Shown: piece by piece, positions 1 through 11,799 of the stretch
Layout of the letters: each line of letters begins with the position of its first letter
Numbering within the stretch: position 1 is the stretch's first letter
Assembly: GCF_050624435.1 (NCBI RefSeq)
Contig: NC_134542.1
Coordinates: forward strand, 115,551,677-115,615,676
Origin: Tenrec ecaudatus
Taxonomy: Eukaryota > Chordata > Mammalia > Afrosoricida > Tenrecidae
Length of the DNA: 64,000 nt
Direction: 5' to 3'
Notes under the pieces: model-generated
What the model saw: only the letters and a program-made list of their open reading frames with translations
What the model was told of the DNA's origin: nothing
The model's database searches: none
Translations under genes and position numbers: made by a program

Positions 1-451
1 ACCCTGACCCTCTTTGTATCACTGCTCCCCTTATTGCTCCTGAGGGTTTTATCTGTCCTGGCTTCCCTGTGTTTCAAGCTCTTATCTGTACAAGTATTAC
101 ATGTTCTGGTCTAGTCAGGTTGGTAAGATAGAATTGGAACCATGGTAGGGTAGGGGGGAAGCATTAAAAAATGTTAGGGAAGTTGAGTGTTTCATTGGTG
201 CTATACTACTGTACCTTGAATGACTCTTCCTGTGGCCGTTAAAGTGTATTCACATCTACAAATAGGCGGAGCAGCTTGAGACTGAAGGCGTAGGCTGGGT
301 ATTAAGAGTCTGTTTCCCATGACTTAAAAAGAGTGCAGAATGTTCTGTTTTGTTTTTAACTGCTATTTACTTAGTGCATGTCACTAAGGAGCACTCCTAT
401 GTTCCACAGCAAAAGAAATTTCTGTGTAAGCATTGCAACTAAAAACATTTC
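1..451. other. Intergenic, nothing recognised
   Basis: The first 130 nt are pyrimidine-rich and end in LR-like words (CTTATCTGTAC, TTCCCTGTGTTTC, TGGTCTAG), so they may be a worn antisense LR piece. The rest shows no gene or clear repeat. Confidence 0.4.
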
Positions 452-505
452 TTTTTAAATCATTTTATTGGAGGCTCATACAATTCTTATCACAATCCAT
501 ACAGA
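452..505 (-). repeat. LR 3'-end fragment
   Basis: AAATCATTTTATTGGAGGCTC then CACAATCCATACA is the antisense of the LR 3' terminus only. Confidence 0.7.
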
Positions 506-765
506 AACCATTTTCTCTCTGGAATATTATATGTGCTGATGCTAGAGTGGTTCAATAAGCTAAGGACAGACTTGTCCAAACCTACTAGGTAATCCACAAA
601 ATCCATAAAGGTTTATAGCCTTTCATATATCCCATGGGAATAATTTATAATATTCCCCATTACAATGATCATCCTCTCTAAACTGGATCAGGGGCATATA
701 TAAAGCATAGATATGAATGGATTTTGAGCTCACAATCACATGCCCTAATCTAAGGACAATTAATT

Positions 766-1615
766 CTTTTTTTTTAGCATTAGGGACTCATACTACTCAT
801 CACAATACATACATACATACATCAATTGTATAAAGCACATCCATACATTCTTTGCCCTCATCATTTTCAAAGAATTTGCTCTCCACTTAAGCCCTTTGCA
901 TCAAGTCCTCTTCTTCCCCCTCCCTCCCCACTCCCCCCTCCCTCATGAGCCCTTGATAATTTATAAATTATTATTTTGTCATATCTTGCCCTGTCCAGCG
1001 CCCCCCTTCACCCCCTTTTCTGTTGTCCATCCCCCAGGGAGGAGGTCACATGTAGATCCTTGTAATCGGTTCCCTCTTTCCAACCCACTCTACCTCTACC
1101 CTCCCCGAAGCACCCCTCACACCCCTGGTCCTGAAGGTATCATCCACCCTGGATTCCCTGTACCTCCACTACCTCGGATCATAGTAGTGGGGGTGGGGGA
1201 GCAAGCATTTAGGAACTAGAGGAAAGCTGTATTCTTCATCCATCGGTGCTACGTCACACCCTGACTGACTCATCTCCTGTAGACCCCTCTGTGAGGGGAT
1301 CTCCAGTGGCTGACAAATGGGCTTTGGGTCTCCACTCTGCACTTGCCCCTTCATTCACTATGGTAAGATTTTTTTTTTTTGATGATGATGCCTTATACCT
1401 GATCCCTTCGACACCTCATGATCACACAGGCTGGTGTGCTTCTTCCATGTGAGCTTTGTTGCTTCTGAGCTAGATGGCCACTTGTTTATCTTCAAGCCTT
1501 TAAGACCCCAGACGCTATCTCTTTTGATAGCCGGGCACCATCAGCTTTCTTCACCACATTTGCTTGCTTACCCACTTTGGCTTCAGCGGTTGTGTCGGGA
1601 GGGTGAGCATCATAA
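766..1615 (-). repeat. LR retroposon copy, antisense, 850 bp
   Basis: Runs from the T-rich antisense tail (TTTTTTTAGCATTAGGGACTC) through the CCCTCCCTCC and CATGTAGATCCTTGTAAT blocks to the TCTTTTGATAGCCGGGCACCATC module. It is flanked by the direct repeat GACAATTAATT at 755-765 and 1616-1626, an 11-bp target-site duplication. No coding capacity: open frames here recur in other LR copies only as repeat shadows. Confidence 0.9.
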
Positions 1616-1744
1616 GACAATTAATTGTTACGATACAGCCCTACTTAATACTTACCCTCATAAAGAGATCACTAAAGATATGGGTGCTCTAGCAAAGTGT
1701 AGTAAAAAAATCAGATTGTGTCTGGAATCTTAAAGACTTCTCTT

Positions 1745-1985
1745 AAAACAAGCAGCCTTAAAGTGAGGTGTCGGCTGAGTCCACATGGAAGAAGCACACC
1801 AGCCTGTGTAAGCCAAGGATTGGAAATAATGAAATCTATGACGGGAGAAGGGAACAATATTAGATGTTGAATTCTTAGTACCACCCGGTTTGCAGAAGGC
1901 TATGGATGACTGGAAAACCCAGAAGCCATTTGCAGAGTCCCCACATGGACTAAGCCTCCAGTGAATCAATCCTCTGACCACTGAC
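1745..1985 (+). repeat. Possible worn LR fragment
   Basis: Contains CCACATGGAAGAAGCACACC and AGCCTGTGT as in the LR 5' module. The remainder does not match the other copies well. Confidence 0.45.
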
Positions 1986-2072
1986 CAGGGATATGAAAGA
2001 CTTTGCTTTCAGACAGTGCATTTGAGAATGGATTCATGCAAATGTGGTTAAGTTAAAAATGTATCACCTTAT

Positions 2073-2870
2073 CATGGTGACCGGCTATCAAAAGATCTAG
2101 TGTCTGGGGTCTTAAAGGCTTGAAGGTAAATAAGCGGCCATCTAACTCAGAAGCAACAAAGCCCACATGGAAGGAGAACACCAGCCTGTGTGATCATGAG
2201 GTACCAAAGGGATCAGGCATCAAAGAACAAAAAATCTTACCATATTGAATGAGCTGTGGAGTGGGGACCCAAAGCCCATCTGTAGGCAACTGGACATCCC
2301 CTTAAAGACAGGGAGGAGATGAGCCATTCGGTACAATGTAGCAACGATGAAACATACAACTTTTCTCAAGTTCTTAAATGTTTCCTGACCCTCCTCCCCC
2401 CCCCCCACAATATCATGATCCTAATACTACCTTAAAAATCCAGCTAGACCAGAGGATGTACACGAACTGGAAACAGGGATTCCAGGACAGATGATCCCTT
2501 CATGACCAGTGCTAAGAGTGGCGATACCGGGAGGGTGGATGGAGGGAAAGTGGAATAGAAAGGGGAACCGATTACAAGGACTATATATGGCCTCCTCCCT
2601 TGGGGATGGATAACAGAAAAGTGGGTGAAGGGAGACATCGGACAGTGTAAGATATGCTAAACTAATAAATTTTTAATTATCAAGCATTCCTGAGGGAGGG
2701 GGAGCAGGGAGGGAGGGGGAAAATGAGCTGATACCAAAGGCTCAGGCAGAAAGCAAATGTTTTGAGAATGATGAGGGCAACAAATGTACAAATGTGCTTG
2801 ACACAAGGGTTGTATATATGGATTGTGAAAGTTGTATGAGACCCCAATAAAATTATTTTTTAAAGAAAAA
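2073..2870 (+). repeat. LR retroposon copy, sense, 798 bp
   Basis: Begins CATGGTGACCGGCTATCAAAAG and ends CCCCAATAAAATT plus an A-rich tail. The direct repeat TATCACCTTAT at 2062-2072 and 2871-2881 is the target-site duplication, so this is a 5'-truncated retrotransposition product. Confidence 0.92.
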
Positions 2871-3224
2871 TATCACCTTATTGTTTGTTTTCCCTTTTGA
2901 CTGATTTTAATTTTTTTTCTAGTTTTTATTATTTTCTGCTCTTTTAAATGGAGGTTTTTCTATGTTTTTGTTTTGTTGTTACTGGGTTTGTGTGTGTTTG
3001 TTTTGCATGATTTTCCGTGTATGGAATCCAGGATAGGTAACTCTCTAGATTCCGGTCCTTAGGGTTGTGAGTGGGTGGTGGGAAGGAAATAGGAATCTAA
3101 TAATGAATACCAGAGGGAAGCAACGCAATTGACATGCACGATATATAATAAAATGGCTAAAACATTTTACATAAAAAATGGAGAGTCCTGGAACCCCTCT
3201 GATGGAGCCCTCTGTCCGACAAGG

Positions 3225-3450
3225 TCATTTATGAGTCAGGAGAGAGCAATCTTCCGAGAAGGACCCCTGTTTGGTACAATATAGCATCAGGGACAGAGAA
3301 AGCTCGATGAGATGGACTGACAAATGGCTGCAACAATGGGCTAAAAGATAGCGATGACGGAGGAGGCGCGGGACAAGGCAGTGTTTAGTTCTGTTGGTCA
3401 TAGGGTGTCATAAGTTGGAGCCAACTTGACCCCTAACAACAAAAAGAACT
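3225..3450 (+). repeat. RTE-type LINE 3' end
   Basis: Reads AAGGACCCCTGTTTGGTACA, ATGGCTGCAACAATGGGCT, CATAGGGTGTCATAAGTTGG and ends CCTAACAACAA, the 3' end of the afrotherian RTE LINE, whose terminus resembles the AfroSINE tail. Confidence 0.8.
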
Positions 3451-3549
3451 AGAGAGAAGCGGGGATGAGAGTCGTTGAAAGGTAAAAACTTAGGAAAATT
3501 GGTTGTGGTGGGAGCACACAGTGAATACAGTGAATGTGGCTTCTAAGTG

Positions 3550-4110
3550 GTAAAAATGGCAAACTCAGTGTATACAAGGGGAGTGAAACTTGACCCTGGG
3601 AGTCCAGGTCATGCATGCATACGCACGTCTTTCAAGTTGATGGGTGGGCGCAGACAAGTTTTCCCAGTAAGACCCTTGTCTTTGGTTAATCGAGGTGGCT
3701 TTTTAAAAAAAGATCCAATCGGAACATGAGAATGCTCTGAGGCGCTCTCAAACTCAAGGCAGAGATATCAACTCAGAAGATGATGGCAGCTTTGGGGGGA
3801 CCACCAAGGGGCGATCCTGATACATTTTCTCAAAGCACACAGTACAATCATGGGGGCTTTGGAGGAAGACGATTCAGAAAGCTGACAACAGCAGTGGTGG
3901 GATTAAACCCATCTTATTGGCTTGAGTTTGAAAAGGAACATTTTACTTCCTGGTCTCCAAAACATGTAAGACGTGTACACGTGCTGGCTGAGCAGGCATC
4001 CTGGGCAAACATCTCTTTCATCGCACTGGAAGACTCCCCAGAGAGCAGAGTAGGCAAGAGGCGCCATCTGCATCCAGTAAGCAAACAGTTCTGGTAGAAA
4101 CAAGTAAGAA
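3550..4110. repeat. Unclassified dispersed repeat, copy 1
   Basis: 3640-3870 shares ordered words with 29780-29990: CAGACAAGTTTTC, GACCCAATC, GACAGCTTTGGG-like and TTCTCAAAG-ACACAG. Family unknown. No intact frame. Confidence 0.5.
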
Positions 4111-5698
4111 AGGTTTGTGATTTGAATTCAAGTCCTTCAAGTTATTCTTAGGTAATTCATAAAACAAAACAAAAAGTCGGCTGCTCTCGGTGTTTACAGG
4201 GTGGAAGATTGCCAGACTAAAAGAGCAAGCCATTGGTAGGTTTGATGAATTTAAGTTGTGGAATGCAAAATGGTGATCTAATATGTAAACCCCTTGCTAA
4301 ATCACAATGAAACGTTTTAAGAAACACAGGATGGCCAGACTGATTCCTCCTATGGCTTTGGAAGGTGTGGATTTGGGTTGTGCTGTTAATACACAGAAAG
4401 GACGGCAGCACTCTGCTGCACCTGATTCCCTGTGCTGGAAGCTCAGTGTGTGGCTCCTGCCCTTCAGGCATCTGTATTTGAAATATCTAAGAATGATAAA
4501 GAGCATCCATGTTTGATGACCATGAAAGACTTTCTATTGCTGTCTCTTCTAGAGTGAAAGGGTCCGATGTGACAAACATGAGGGATGGAGCCATACCGAG
4601 GTCTCAACTCACTGACAGGACATTTGACAGTGGGAGAAACTAGGCTTGAGTGGAAACTTTTGACCCCCATCTCTTCAATCCCTGCCACTTAGCTATTGCT
4701 TCATGAACCTGTTGGGTCAGCCTTGTGGAGAGCCAATGATAGAGGCTGGCTGACATCCATTGGCCAAAACTGTCATCTAGTACCTCTTTGGGGGTGGAAA
4801 TTCCTGGGTGGGCATTAACCTGTCATAACAAGGTCTTAACACCATGTACCTACTCACATAAGTCCTTCCATATGCCTTTTCTACAAGTTGCCTTATCCAC
4901 AAATTTAGAATCTTTCTCTCTCTTGGCTTCTGACTAATCAGCTCAGCCATTCGTGAATGCCACGAATTTATGTACCCCCTTGAGTTAGTTCTCTTTCCGT
5001 ACTAAATAAATGACCAAGGGCACTATTCATAGAGATGATTTCAAGTCTTTCAGGGGCTTCTGTGAGTGCTTAAAGGAACCCATTTACCAAGCCAACTCAT
5101 GCATGACCCTTTGCCTCCTCCACAAGTTGGTCTTTAGGGAGCTTCCTTTGTTCCCCACAAATGTGTCCATAAGTTTGCGATGGGAAAATAACTGTAGCAA
5201 CAGCACAAATGACATGGGGCTCTGGGACTCCTGGTTATGCCACTTGGACCCTCTATTCCTTCCCAGTCTGTTGTACCCCTCTCTTAGAGTAGATTGCAAT
5301 TAGTCCTTATCACTGAAAGAACTCAAGACCGATGGGAAACTTGGGCCATGTGGTCACATACTGTCCTATGTGAGCAGGCACTTTGTCTTTACCAAGGCCC
5401 TGTACCAAAGTAGGGGGTGCTTTCTGGATGGTGTACAAGGCCTGGGGGTAGGTCTATTTGTGATTACCCTACTGGGGCTCCTTATAAATTCTACATGGCA
5501 TCTTTTCCTACCACAGTCTCCCAGAATCTGCTGCTTGAGCTACAGCCTGGAATGGTTAGAGCCCTTTCCTGTTCTAGACACCACTCAAGCCTGCCAGCAG
5601 CACTCCATGTCATTTGGTAGGTGGTCAGAGAAGTATTCTGTGGAGAAAATCTCTAGAAAGTAACTATTTTGAAGTCCAAATAATCTGCCAAGTTAATT
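4111..5698. other. Intergenic, old unassigned sequence
   Basis: No gene found. 4900-5630 has the even composition of an ancient interspersed element, possibly retroviral-like, but no conserved domain can be read and open frames stay under 100 codons. I leave it unassigned. Confidence 0.4.
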
Positions 5699-6205
5699 GT
5701 GTTAGTCTGGGTACTTTAGAGAAACAAATCCACAGCAACTCATGTATAAGAGAGTTTTATATAAAGGGTAAGTGCACATCAAGAAAACATCCCAACCCGG
5801 CGCTGCCCGAGCCCACAAGTTCAACATTAACCCATATGTCCAACACCAATTCACAAAGTCCTCCTCCATCTCAAAAAACAGGCAATGATGCTGATTGCAG
5901 GAGGAAAGCCGAGTCAGTCAAGGTGTAAGCATCTCAGCACTGGCAGGGGTCTCCACACGGCTGCTCCAGCACCCAGGGCTGCATTGGGATAGGTCCATGT
6001 GGCTTCTCCTCAGGGTTGTCTTGCAGGAAGTCAGCCTTGCCAGCTAAAGCAGGGAACTGACTAAGGCAGCTGCACCCTGGTCCTACCATCACAAACAAGA
6101 GACCCAAGAACTAGAAAGGCGAGGCTCACCAAATCATTTATCCCTCCGCCCTTCAATTAACCCCACATGTGTTTATTGGCCAGGTTGGCACAATAAACTA
6201 ACTAC
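5699..6205 (+). repeat. L1 3'-end-like repeat, copy A
   Basis: Begins TGTTAGTCTGGGTACTTTAG AGAAACAAATCCACA and ends near GGCCAGGTTGGCACAATAAACT. It is the inverse of the copy at 9895-10430. The layout (AGAAAC head, TTGACAC-AATAAA tail) resembles mammalian L1 3' UTR sequence. Confidence 0.7.
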
Positions 6206-6278
6206 CTCATTAATATAGTCTAAGATATTCATTACATATCAGAAAAAGAAATCAGTCTTCTAAGAAATACAACCAGGT

Positions 6279-7339
6279 GCAGAAGCAAATGTGGTGAAGA
6301 AAGCTGATGGTGCCCGGCTATCAAAAGAGATAGTGTGTGGGGTCTTAAAGGCTTGAAGGTGAACAAGCAGCCATCTAGCTCAGAAGCAAATAAGCCCACA
6401 TGGAAGAAGCACACCGGCCAGTGCGATCACGAGGTGCCCAAGGGACCAGGTATAAGGCATCATGCAAAAAAAAAAAAAAGATATAAGTGTGTGTATGTAT
6501 GTGTATATATGTGTATATGTATATATGTATGTGTATATATGTATATATATATCATATTAAATGAAGGGGGAAGTGCAGAGTGGAGACCCAAGGCCCAAGT
6601 GTCGGCCAATGGAGATCCCCTCATAGAGGGGTTTAGGAGAGGAGATGGGTTAATTAGGGTGTGAGGTAGTATCGATGAAGAACACAGCTTTCCCCCAGAT
6701 CCTGGATGCTTCCTCTCCCCAACTACCATGATCCGAATTCTACCTTGCAGGGCTGGATAGGACAGAGGCTGTACACTGGTACATATGAGGGTTGGAGGTA
6801 CAGGGAATCCAGGGTGGATGATACCTTCAGGACCAAGGGTGTGAGGGACGATGCTGGGATAGTGGAGGGTGAGTGGGTTGGAAAGGGGGAACTGATTACA
6901 AGGATCCACATGTGACCTCTTCCCTGGGAGAGGGACAGCAGAGAAGGGGGGAAGGGAGACTCCAGATAGGGCAAGATATGACAAAATAACGAGGTATAAA
7001 TTACCAAGGGCATATGAGGGAGGGGGGAATGGGAAGGGAGGAGAAAAAAAAAAGAGGACCTGATGCAAGGGGCTTAAGTGGAGAGCAAATGCCTTGAGAA
7101 TGATTGGGGCAGGGAATGTATGGATGTGCTTTATACAATTGATGTATGTATATGTATGGATTGTGGTAAGAGTTGTTTGAGTCCCTAATAAAATGTAAAA
7201 GAAGAAAAGAGAAAAAAATGATTAGGGCAAAGACTGTACAGATGTGCTTTATACAACTGATGTATGTATATGTATGAACTGTGAAAAGAATTGTATCAGC
7301 CCCAATAAATTGTTAAAATAAAAAAATTTAAAAAGAAGA
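6279..7339 (+). repeat. LR retroposon with doubled 3' tail
   Basis: Flanked by a perfect 17-bp direct repeat AAGAAATACAACCAGGT at 6262-6278 and 7340-7356. The main body ends at an AATAAA near 7190. An A-rich spacer and a second LR tail (ATTAGGGCAAAGACTGTACA to a second AATAAA near 7304) follow before the duplication. A TATG/TG microsatellite lies at about 6480-6560. Confidence 0.94.
6480..6560. repeat. TATG/TG microsatellite
   Basis: Mixed GTGTATAT/TATG repeat within the LR copy. It follows an A-run and replaces the CAAAAAATC spacer of other copies. Confidence 0.9.
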
Positions 7340-7434
7340 AAGAAATACAACCAGGTATGGGTTTAAGTGAGGGGCTGGCTCTGTGGCGGAGTGGTGGTTC
7401 ATGGTCAGTGTGATTGATTCTACCACCGCCAGTG

Positions 7435-7600
7435 GCTCCGGGGTGTCGGAGCAGAACTGGCCTCCATAAGCTCTGCAATGGCTGGTTCTCCTTCAGAAGC
7501 AGATCGCCAGACCTCTTTCCCAAGATGCCTCTGGATGAATGCAAACCCCTAACCTTCTGCTTAGTGGCCGTCCCTATGAGCCATTGGCACCACATGCTCT
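7435..7600 (-). repeat. AfroSINE, antisense
   Basis: Contains AGAAGCAGATCGCCAGACCT, GATGCCTCTGGATGAATGCAA and CTTAGTGGC, as in the antisense AfroSINE body. Diverged. Confidence 0.55.
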
Positions 7601-7639
7601 GGCCTCTGAAGGGAGAGGGAAATGAGGACATTATTATTG

Positions 7640-8294
7640 TTATTAGACTTTGGGGGTGTCTTGTAAAAAGTGGCGCATCCCTAGAGTTGCTCTTGAAGAG
7701 GCCTCTTTAATCATGTTCATAAAAGCAGCCGCACATTCTGTAGATAGTGCTTTACGAACTGCCAGGGCAAAGGCATGGAATGCCAGGGCACATAGCTTCC
7801 TCTAGGATGTCCTGTGACAGGTTTTGAAATACATTCCAAAAAAAATCTTTTAATTGCTATGCCCTAAACAAACAAACAAAAAACCAACTTTTTAAAATTA
7901 TAACCTCCAGCATGAAAAAATAAATACAGCTCTATTGCCTTGTTAAGCTTTTCTGATGACAGTAATAAGAAACCAAACGGAACATTAGAATGAGCATTGT
8001 TAGGCTTCTCCCAATTAGAAAGTTCAATTAGGCCTGGTTCTCAAGGAAATGTGAGATATGTGGAACTTTGACTGCAAATGAGTCGGCAGAGATAAAGTTT
8101 AGCATGTCAATTGTTTTCCTGCTAATGGGAAATGTTTGCTCGCCAAAATGGAACCTTGGAACCAGTGACAGCCAGGCGCAGAATCTATGAAGACATCAAG
8201 TAGATTCTGAGCTAATGCAGGCAACAGCTGATCTTATTGAACTCCTGAGACTTGCTTCCATTCAGAAGTTTGATTTGTTTTTTTAACTTGTGTT
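7640..8294. other. Intergenic, nothing recognised
   Basis: AT-rich unique-looking sequence without a plausible exon or a repeat I can name. Confidence 0.4.
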
Positions 8295-8450
8295 TTTTAA
8301 TTATGTGTTTATTTTTAAAATCATTTTATTGGGGGCTCATACAACTCTTACCACAATCCATACATCAATTGTGTAAAGCACCGGTGTATATTCGTTGCCC
8401 TCATCATTCTCAAAACATTTGCTCTCCACTTAAACCCTTGCAGAAGTTTC
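8295..8450 (-). repeat. LR 3'-end fragment, antisense
   Basis: Reads TTTTAAAATCATTTTATTGG, GGGCTCATACAACTCTTA and GCTCTCCACTTAA, about 155 bp of the LR 3' end. Strong 5' truncation. Confidence 0.85.
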
Positions 8451-8544
8451 TTAATATGAATTGCCACATGATCAGCATTGCTTTGTTAGCACAAATTTAT
8501 AAGAACACTCCTCCAAGGATGGGGAAATAGATCTATGTGCCTAT

Positions 8545-9522
8545 ATTTATAGGTTTAGTATTAACGTGGCGGAAGGATATCGGGCCTCCACTCAAGTACT
8601 CCCTCAATGCAAGAATACTACGATGCATTCTATGATGCTCACCCTCCCGACACAACCGCTGAAGACAAAGCGTGAATAAGCAAATGCGGTGAAGAAAGCT
8701 GATGGTGCCAGGTTATCAAAAGAGGTAGCATCTGGGGTCTTAAAGGCTTGAAGATAAACAAGCGGCCATCTAGCTCAGAAGCAACAAAGCCCACATGGAA
8801 GAAGCAGAGTAGCCTGTGCGATCACGAGGTGTCAAAGGGATCAGGTATAAGGCATCATCAGAACAAAAAATTCTTACCATAGTGAATGAAGGGGGAAGTG
8901 CAGAGTGGAGACCCAAAGCCCATTTGTTGGCCACTGGAGATCCCCTTGCAAAGGGGTCTAGGGGAGGAAGTGAGTCAGTCAGGGTGCGATGTAGCACCAA
9001 AGAGGAACACAGCTTTCCTCTAGTTCCTAAATGCTTCCTCCCCCACCCCACCCCCCACTATCATCTGAATTCTACCTGGCAAGTCTGGATAGAGCAGAGG
9101 ATGTACACTTGGTGTAGATAGGAGGCACAAGGAATCCAGGGAGGCATGATACCTTCAGGACCAGGTGTGAGTGGTGATACTGGGAGGGTAGAGGGAGAAT
9201 GGGTTGAAAAGAGGGAACCAATTATAAGGATCTACATGTGACCTCCTCCCTGGTGGATGGACAACAGAAAAGGGGGTGAAGGGAGATGTCGGACAGGGCA
9301 AGATATGACAAAATAATTTATAAATTATCAAGGGCTTATGAGGCGGGGGGGGCAGTGGGGAGGGAGGGAGGAAAAAGAGGACCTGATGCAAAGGGCTTAA
9401 GTGGAGAGCAAATGCTTTGAAAATGATGAGTGCAATGAATGTACAGATGTGCTTTACACAATTGATGTATGTATGGATTGTGATAAGAGTTGTGTGAGCC
9501 CCTAATAAAATGTTTTTAAAAA
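8545..9522 (+). repeat. LR retroposon copy, sense
   Basis: Runs from TATAGGTTTAGTATTAACGT through CATCTAGCTCAGAAGC to CCCCTAATAAAATG plus A tail. It joins an AfroSINE tail at 9523. Confidence 0.88.
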
Positions 9523-9600
9523 GAAACCCTATGGACCAATCTTTGTCCTGTAGGGTCACTGTGAGTCAGGATCAGCTCAGTGGCCGTACGTTTGACTTTA
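9523..9600 (+). repeat. AfroSINE 3' fragment
   Basis: AAACCCTATGGACC and TGTAGGGTCACTGTGAGTCA are the 3' third of a sense AfroSINE. Confidence 0.65.
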
Positions 9601-9719
9601 CCAATCCAGTATTTACTCAATCTGTATAGTGTACCAAGGGTTAAGCATAATTATTATTGGACATATTGGTGAACTTTGTTTTTCTTTAATATAAAACAAA
9701 ACTTCCTTTAAAAAGAAAA

Positions 9720-9890
9720 TAATAAATATAACCCATAGCGATCTTATAAGGCAGAGTACAACTTCTTCTGGGTGTTCCCAAGGCTGGAATTCTTTATGGG
9801 TGTAGACAGCCTCATTTTTCTCCCTAGGAACAGCTGGTGGTTTCAAACTGCTCAGCTTGTAGTTAGCAGCCCAAAGTATAAACACTATGT
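9720..9890 (-). repeat. AfroSINE, antisense
   Basis: CCCATAGCGATCTTATAAGG, then CTGGTGGTTTCAAACTGC and GTTAGCAGCCCAA, the usual order on the minus strand. Confidence 0.78.
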
Positions 9891-9894
9891 GAGT

Positions 9895-10430
9895 TATTTA
9901 AAAGTTTATTGTGTACGTCAACCTGGCCAATAAACACATATGGGGTTAACTGAAGGGCAGAGAGATAAATGTCTCAGTAAGCCTCACCTTTCTAGTTATC
10001 TGATCTCTTGCTGTGTGATGGTCGGACTAGGGTGCAGGTGCCTTAGCCAGTTCCCTGCTCCAGCTGGTAAGGCTCACTTCCTGCAAGACATCCCTGAGGA
10101 GAAGCCACATGGACCTACCCCGATGCAGCCCTGGGTGCTGGAGCAGCCATGTGGAGACCCCTGCCAGTGCTGAGATGTTTACACTTTGACTGACTCGTCT
10201 TTCCTCCTGCAGTCAGCATCATTGCCTCTGTTTTGTGAGATGGAAGAGGACTTTGTGAATTGGTGTTGGACATATGGGTTAATGGGTTAATGTTGAACTT
10301 GTGGGCTCGGGTAGCACTGGGTTGGGATGTTTTCTTGATGTGCACTTACCCTTTATGTAAAGCTCTCTCTTATACATGAGTTTCTGTGGATTTGTTTCTC
10401 TAAAATACTCAGACTAACACACTATGCCAT
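9895..10430 (-). repeat. L1 3'-end-like repeat, copy B (inverted)
   Basis: Near-full antisense match to 5699-6205: AGTTTATTGTGTACGTCAAC at the left, GCACTGGCAG/CTGCCAGTGC in the middle and TTGTTTCTCTAAAATACTCA at the right. Confidence 0.72.
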
Positions 10431-10439
10431 CACGAGTCA

Positions 10440-10678
10440 GAATGCTCCTTAAAGGCAAGAATTATAGGACCAGTTTACTTATTTTGGACACACCATCAAG
10501 ACAAGACAAGACTGTAGAAAAGGCAAGTCAAGGTTCAGTAAAAGCAAGGAAAAATCTCTAATGAAACGAATTGACACAATAACTACGAGTGGGTTCAAGT
10601 ATACCTATGATAGCAAAAATGGCACAGGGCCAGACAACGTCTCGTTCTGTCGTAGTGGACTTAATGACAACTAATAAC
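10440..10678 (+). repeat. RTE-type LINE 3' end
   Basis: Reads CAGAATGCTCCTTAAAGGCA, TTTTGGACACACCATCAAG and GTAGTGGACTTAATGACAAC, a diverged RTE 3' end. Confidence 0.75.
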
Positions 10679-10679
10679 C

Positions 10680-11040
10680 TGTTCCATGCCCACTGTTCTC
10701 AGCCATATGATTTTCAGATTCAAAATGGCTAATACCCGTCCATTTCAGCCCACTAAAGCCTAGGATGTTGATTTTTATGTGTTCCATATCCTTTTTGTAC
10801 AATTCCAATTTTCCTACATTCCAAGATCGATTGCTAGCTGATGCTGGCAGCTGTTTCTTCTCACCTTGAGTTGTGCCCATTAAATGAACATGTCCCAAGG
10901 GCTTTGCTCCCATGGCTTAACTCGACCCACCTCATTATGGAGGACTAATTTCAAAGAACAGTGACTTACAAAATGCACACATTATGGAGAAATATCATTA
11001 ATATCACACAAAAATAAAAATTTTCTGAAGATTACCAACA
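10680..11040. other. Intergenic, nothing recognised
   Basis: No gene, no repeat I can name. Confidence 0.4.
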
Positions 11041-11059
11041 ACATTGACGGGCTTGATTC

Positions 11060-11680
11060 AAAAGAAGACGTGGAATAAGGAATATATGGTTGCTGATGTC
11101 AAATGGGTCTTGCTGAAAGCAGAGAATACCAGAAAAATGCTTACTTGTGTTTCATTGACTTTGCTAAGGTATTCTGCTGTGTGGGCCATAACAAACCATG
11201 GATGACTTTGAGAAGCATGGGAATTCCAGCACACCTCAGTTTGTGCTCATCCGGGCAGTTGTGCAAAGGGAACTAGCGCAGACTGCATATTTCATATTAG
11301 GAAAGGTATGTGTCAGGATTGCGTCTTCCCAGCATTCTGATTCAATCTGTAGACCGAGCAAGTAATCAGAGAAGTTGGGTTACATGAAGAAGAATGCGAC
11401 ATTAGGACTGGAGGAAGGTTTATTAACAACCTGAGCTATGCAGAGGGCACAACCTTACTCGCAAAAAGTGAGGAGGACTTGAAGCCCTTGCTGATGAAGA
11501 TCAAGGACTGCAGCCTTCAGTATGGATGACAGCTCACTGTAAAGAAAACAAAAATCTTCACAACTGCACCAATAGGTGACATCTTGATAAAAGGAGAAAA
11601 GATTCAAGTTGTCCAGGATTTTGCCTTGATTGGATCCACAATCAATGCTCATGGAAGCCGCAGTGAAGAACTCCCTCTAT
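11060..11680 (+). pseudogene. RTE-type reverse transcriptase, dead fragment
   Basis: Partial reverse transcriptase of an RTE/BovB-like LINE. Recognisable pieces in changing frames are MGIPAHL, CVGHNKPWMTL and INNLSYAEGTTLLAKSEEDL. The palm-domain catalytic motif YADD reads YAEG at 11437-11448, so both aspartates are lost. Several stops and frame changes occur. No upstream endonuclease domain is seen. Confidence 0.85.
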
Positions 11681-11799
11681 CCACAATTGAGGCATAGGAA
11701 GCAAGTGATTACTAAACAGAGTGCAATGGAGAGTTCAGTATAGAAGATCAAAGGCTTAAATCTGACTTGAACCGTTAAAACAGCAGGGAGACTCAGTGT

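Noticed and set aside
4900-5630. Possible ancient retroviral-like element
   Set aside because: Texture suggests an old insertion, but no terminal repeats, primer site or protein domain could be shown.
6460-7068. 202-codon open frame on the minus strand
   Set aside because: It lies wholly in an LR copy, includes the TATG microsatellite, and similar frames appear in other LR copies with differing stops.
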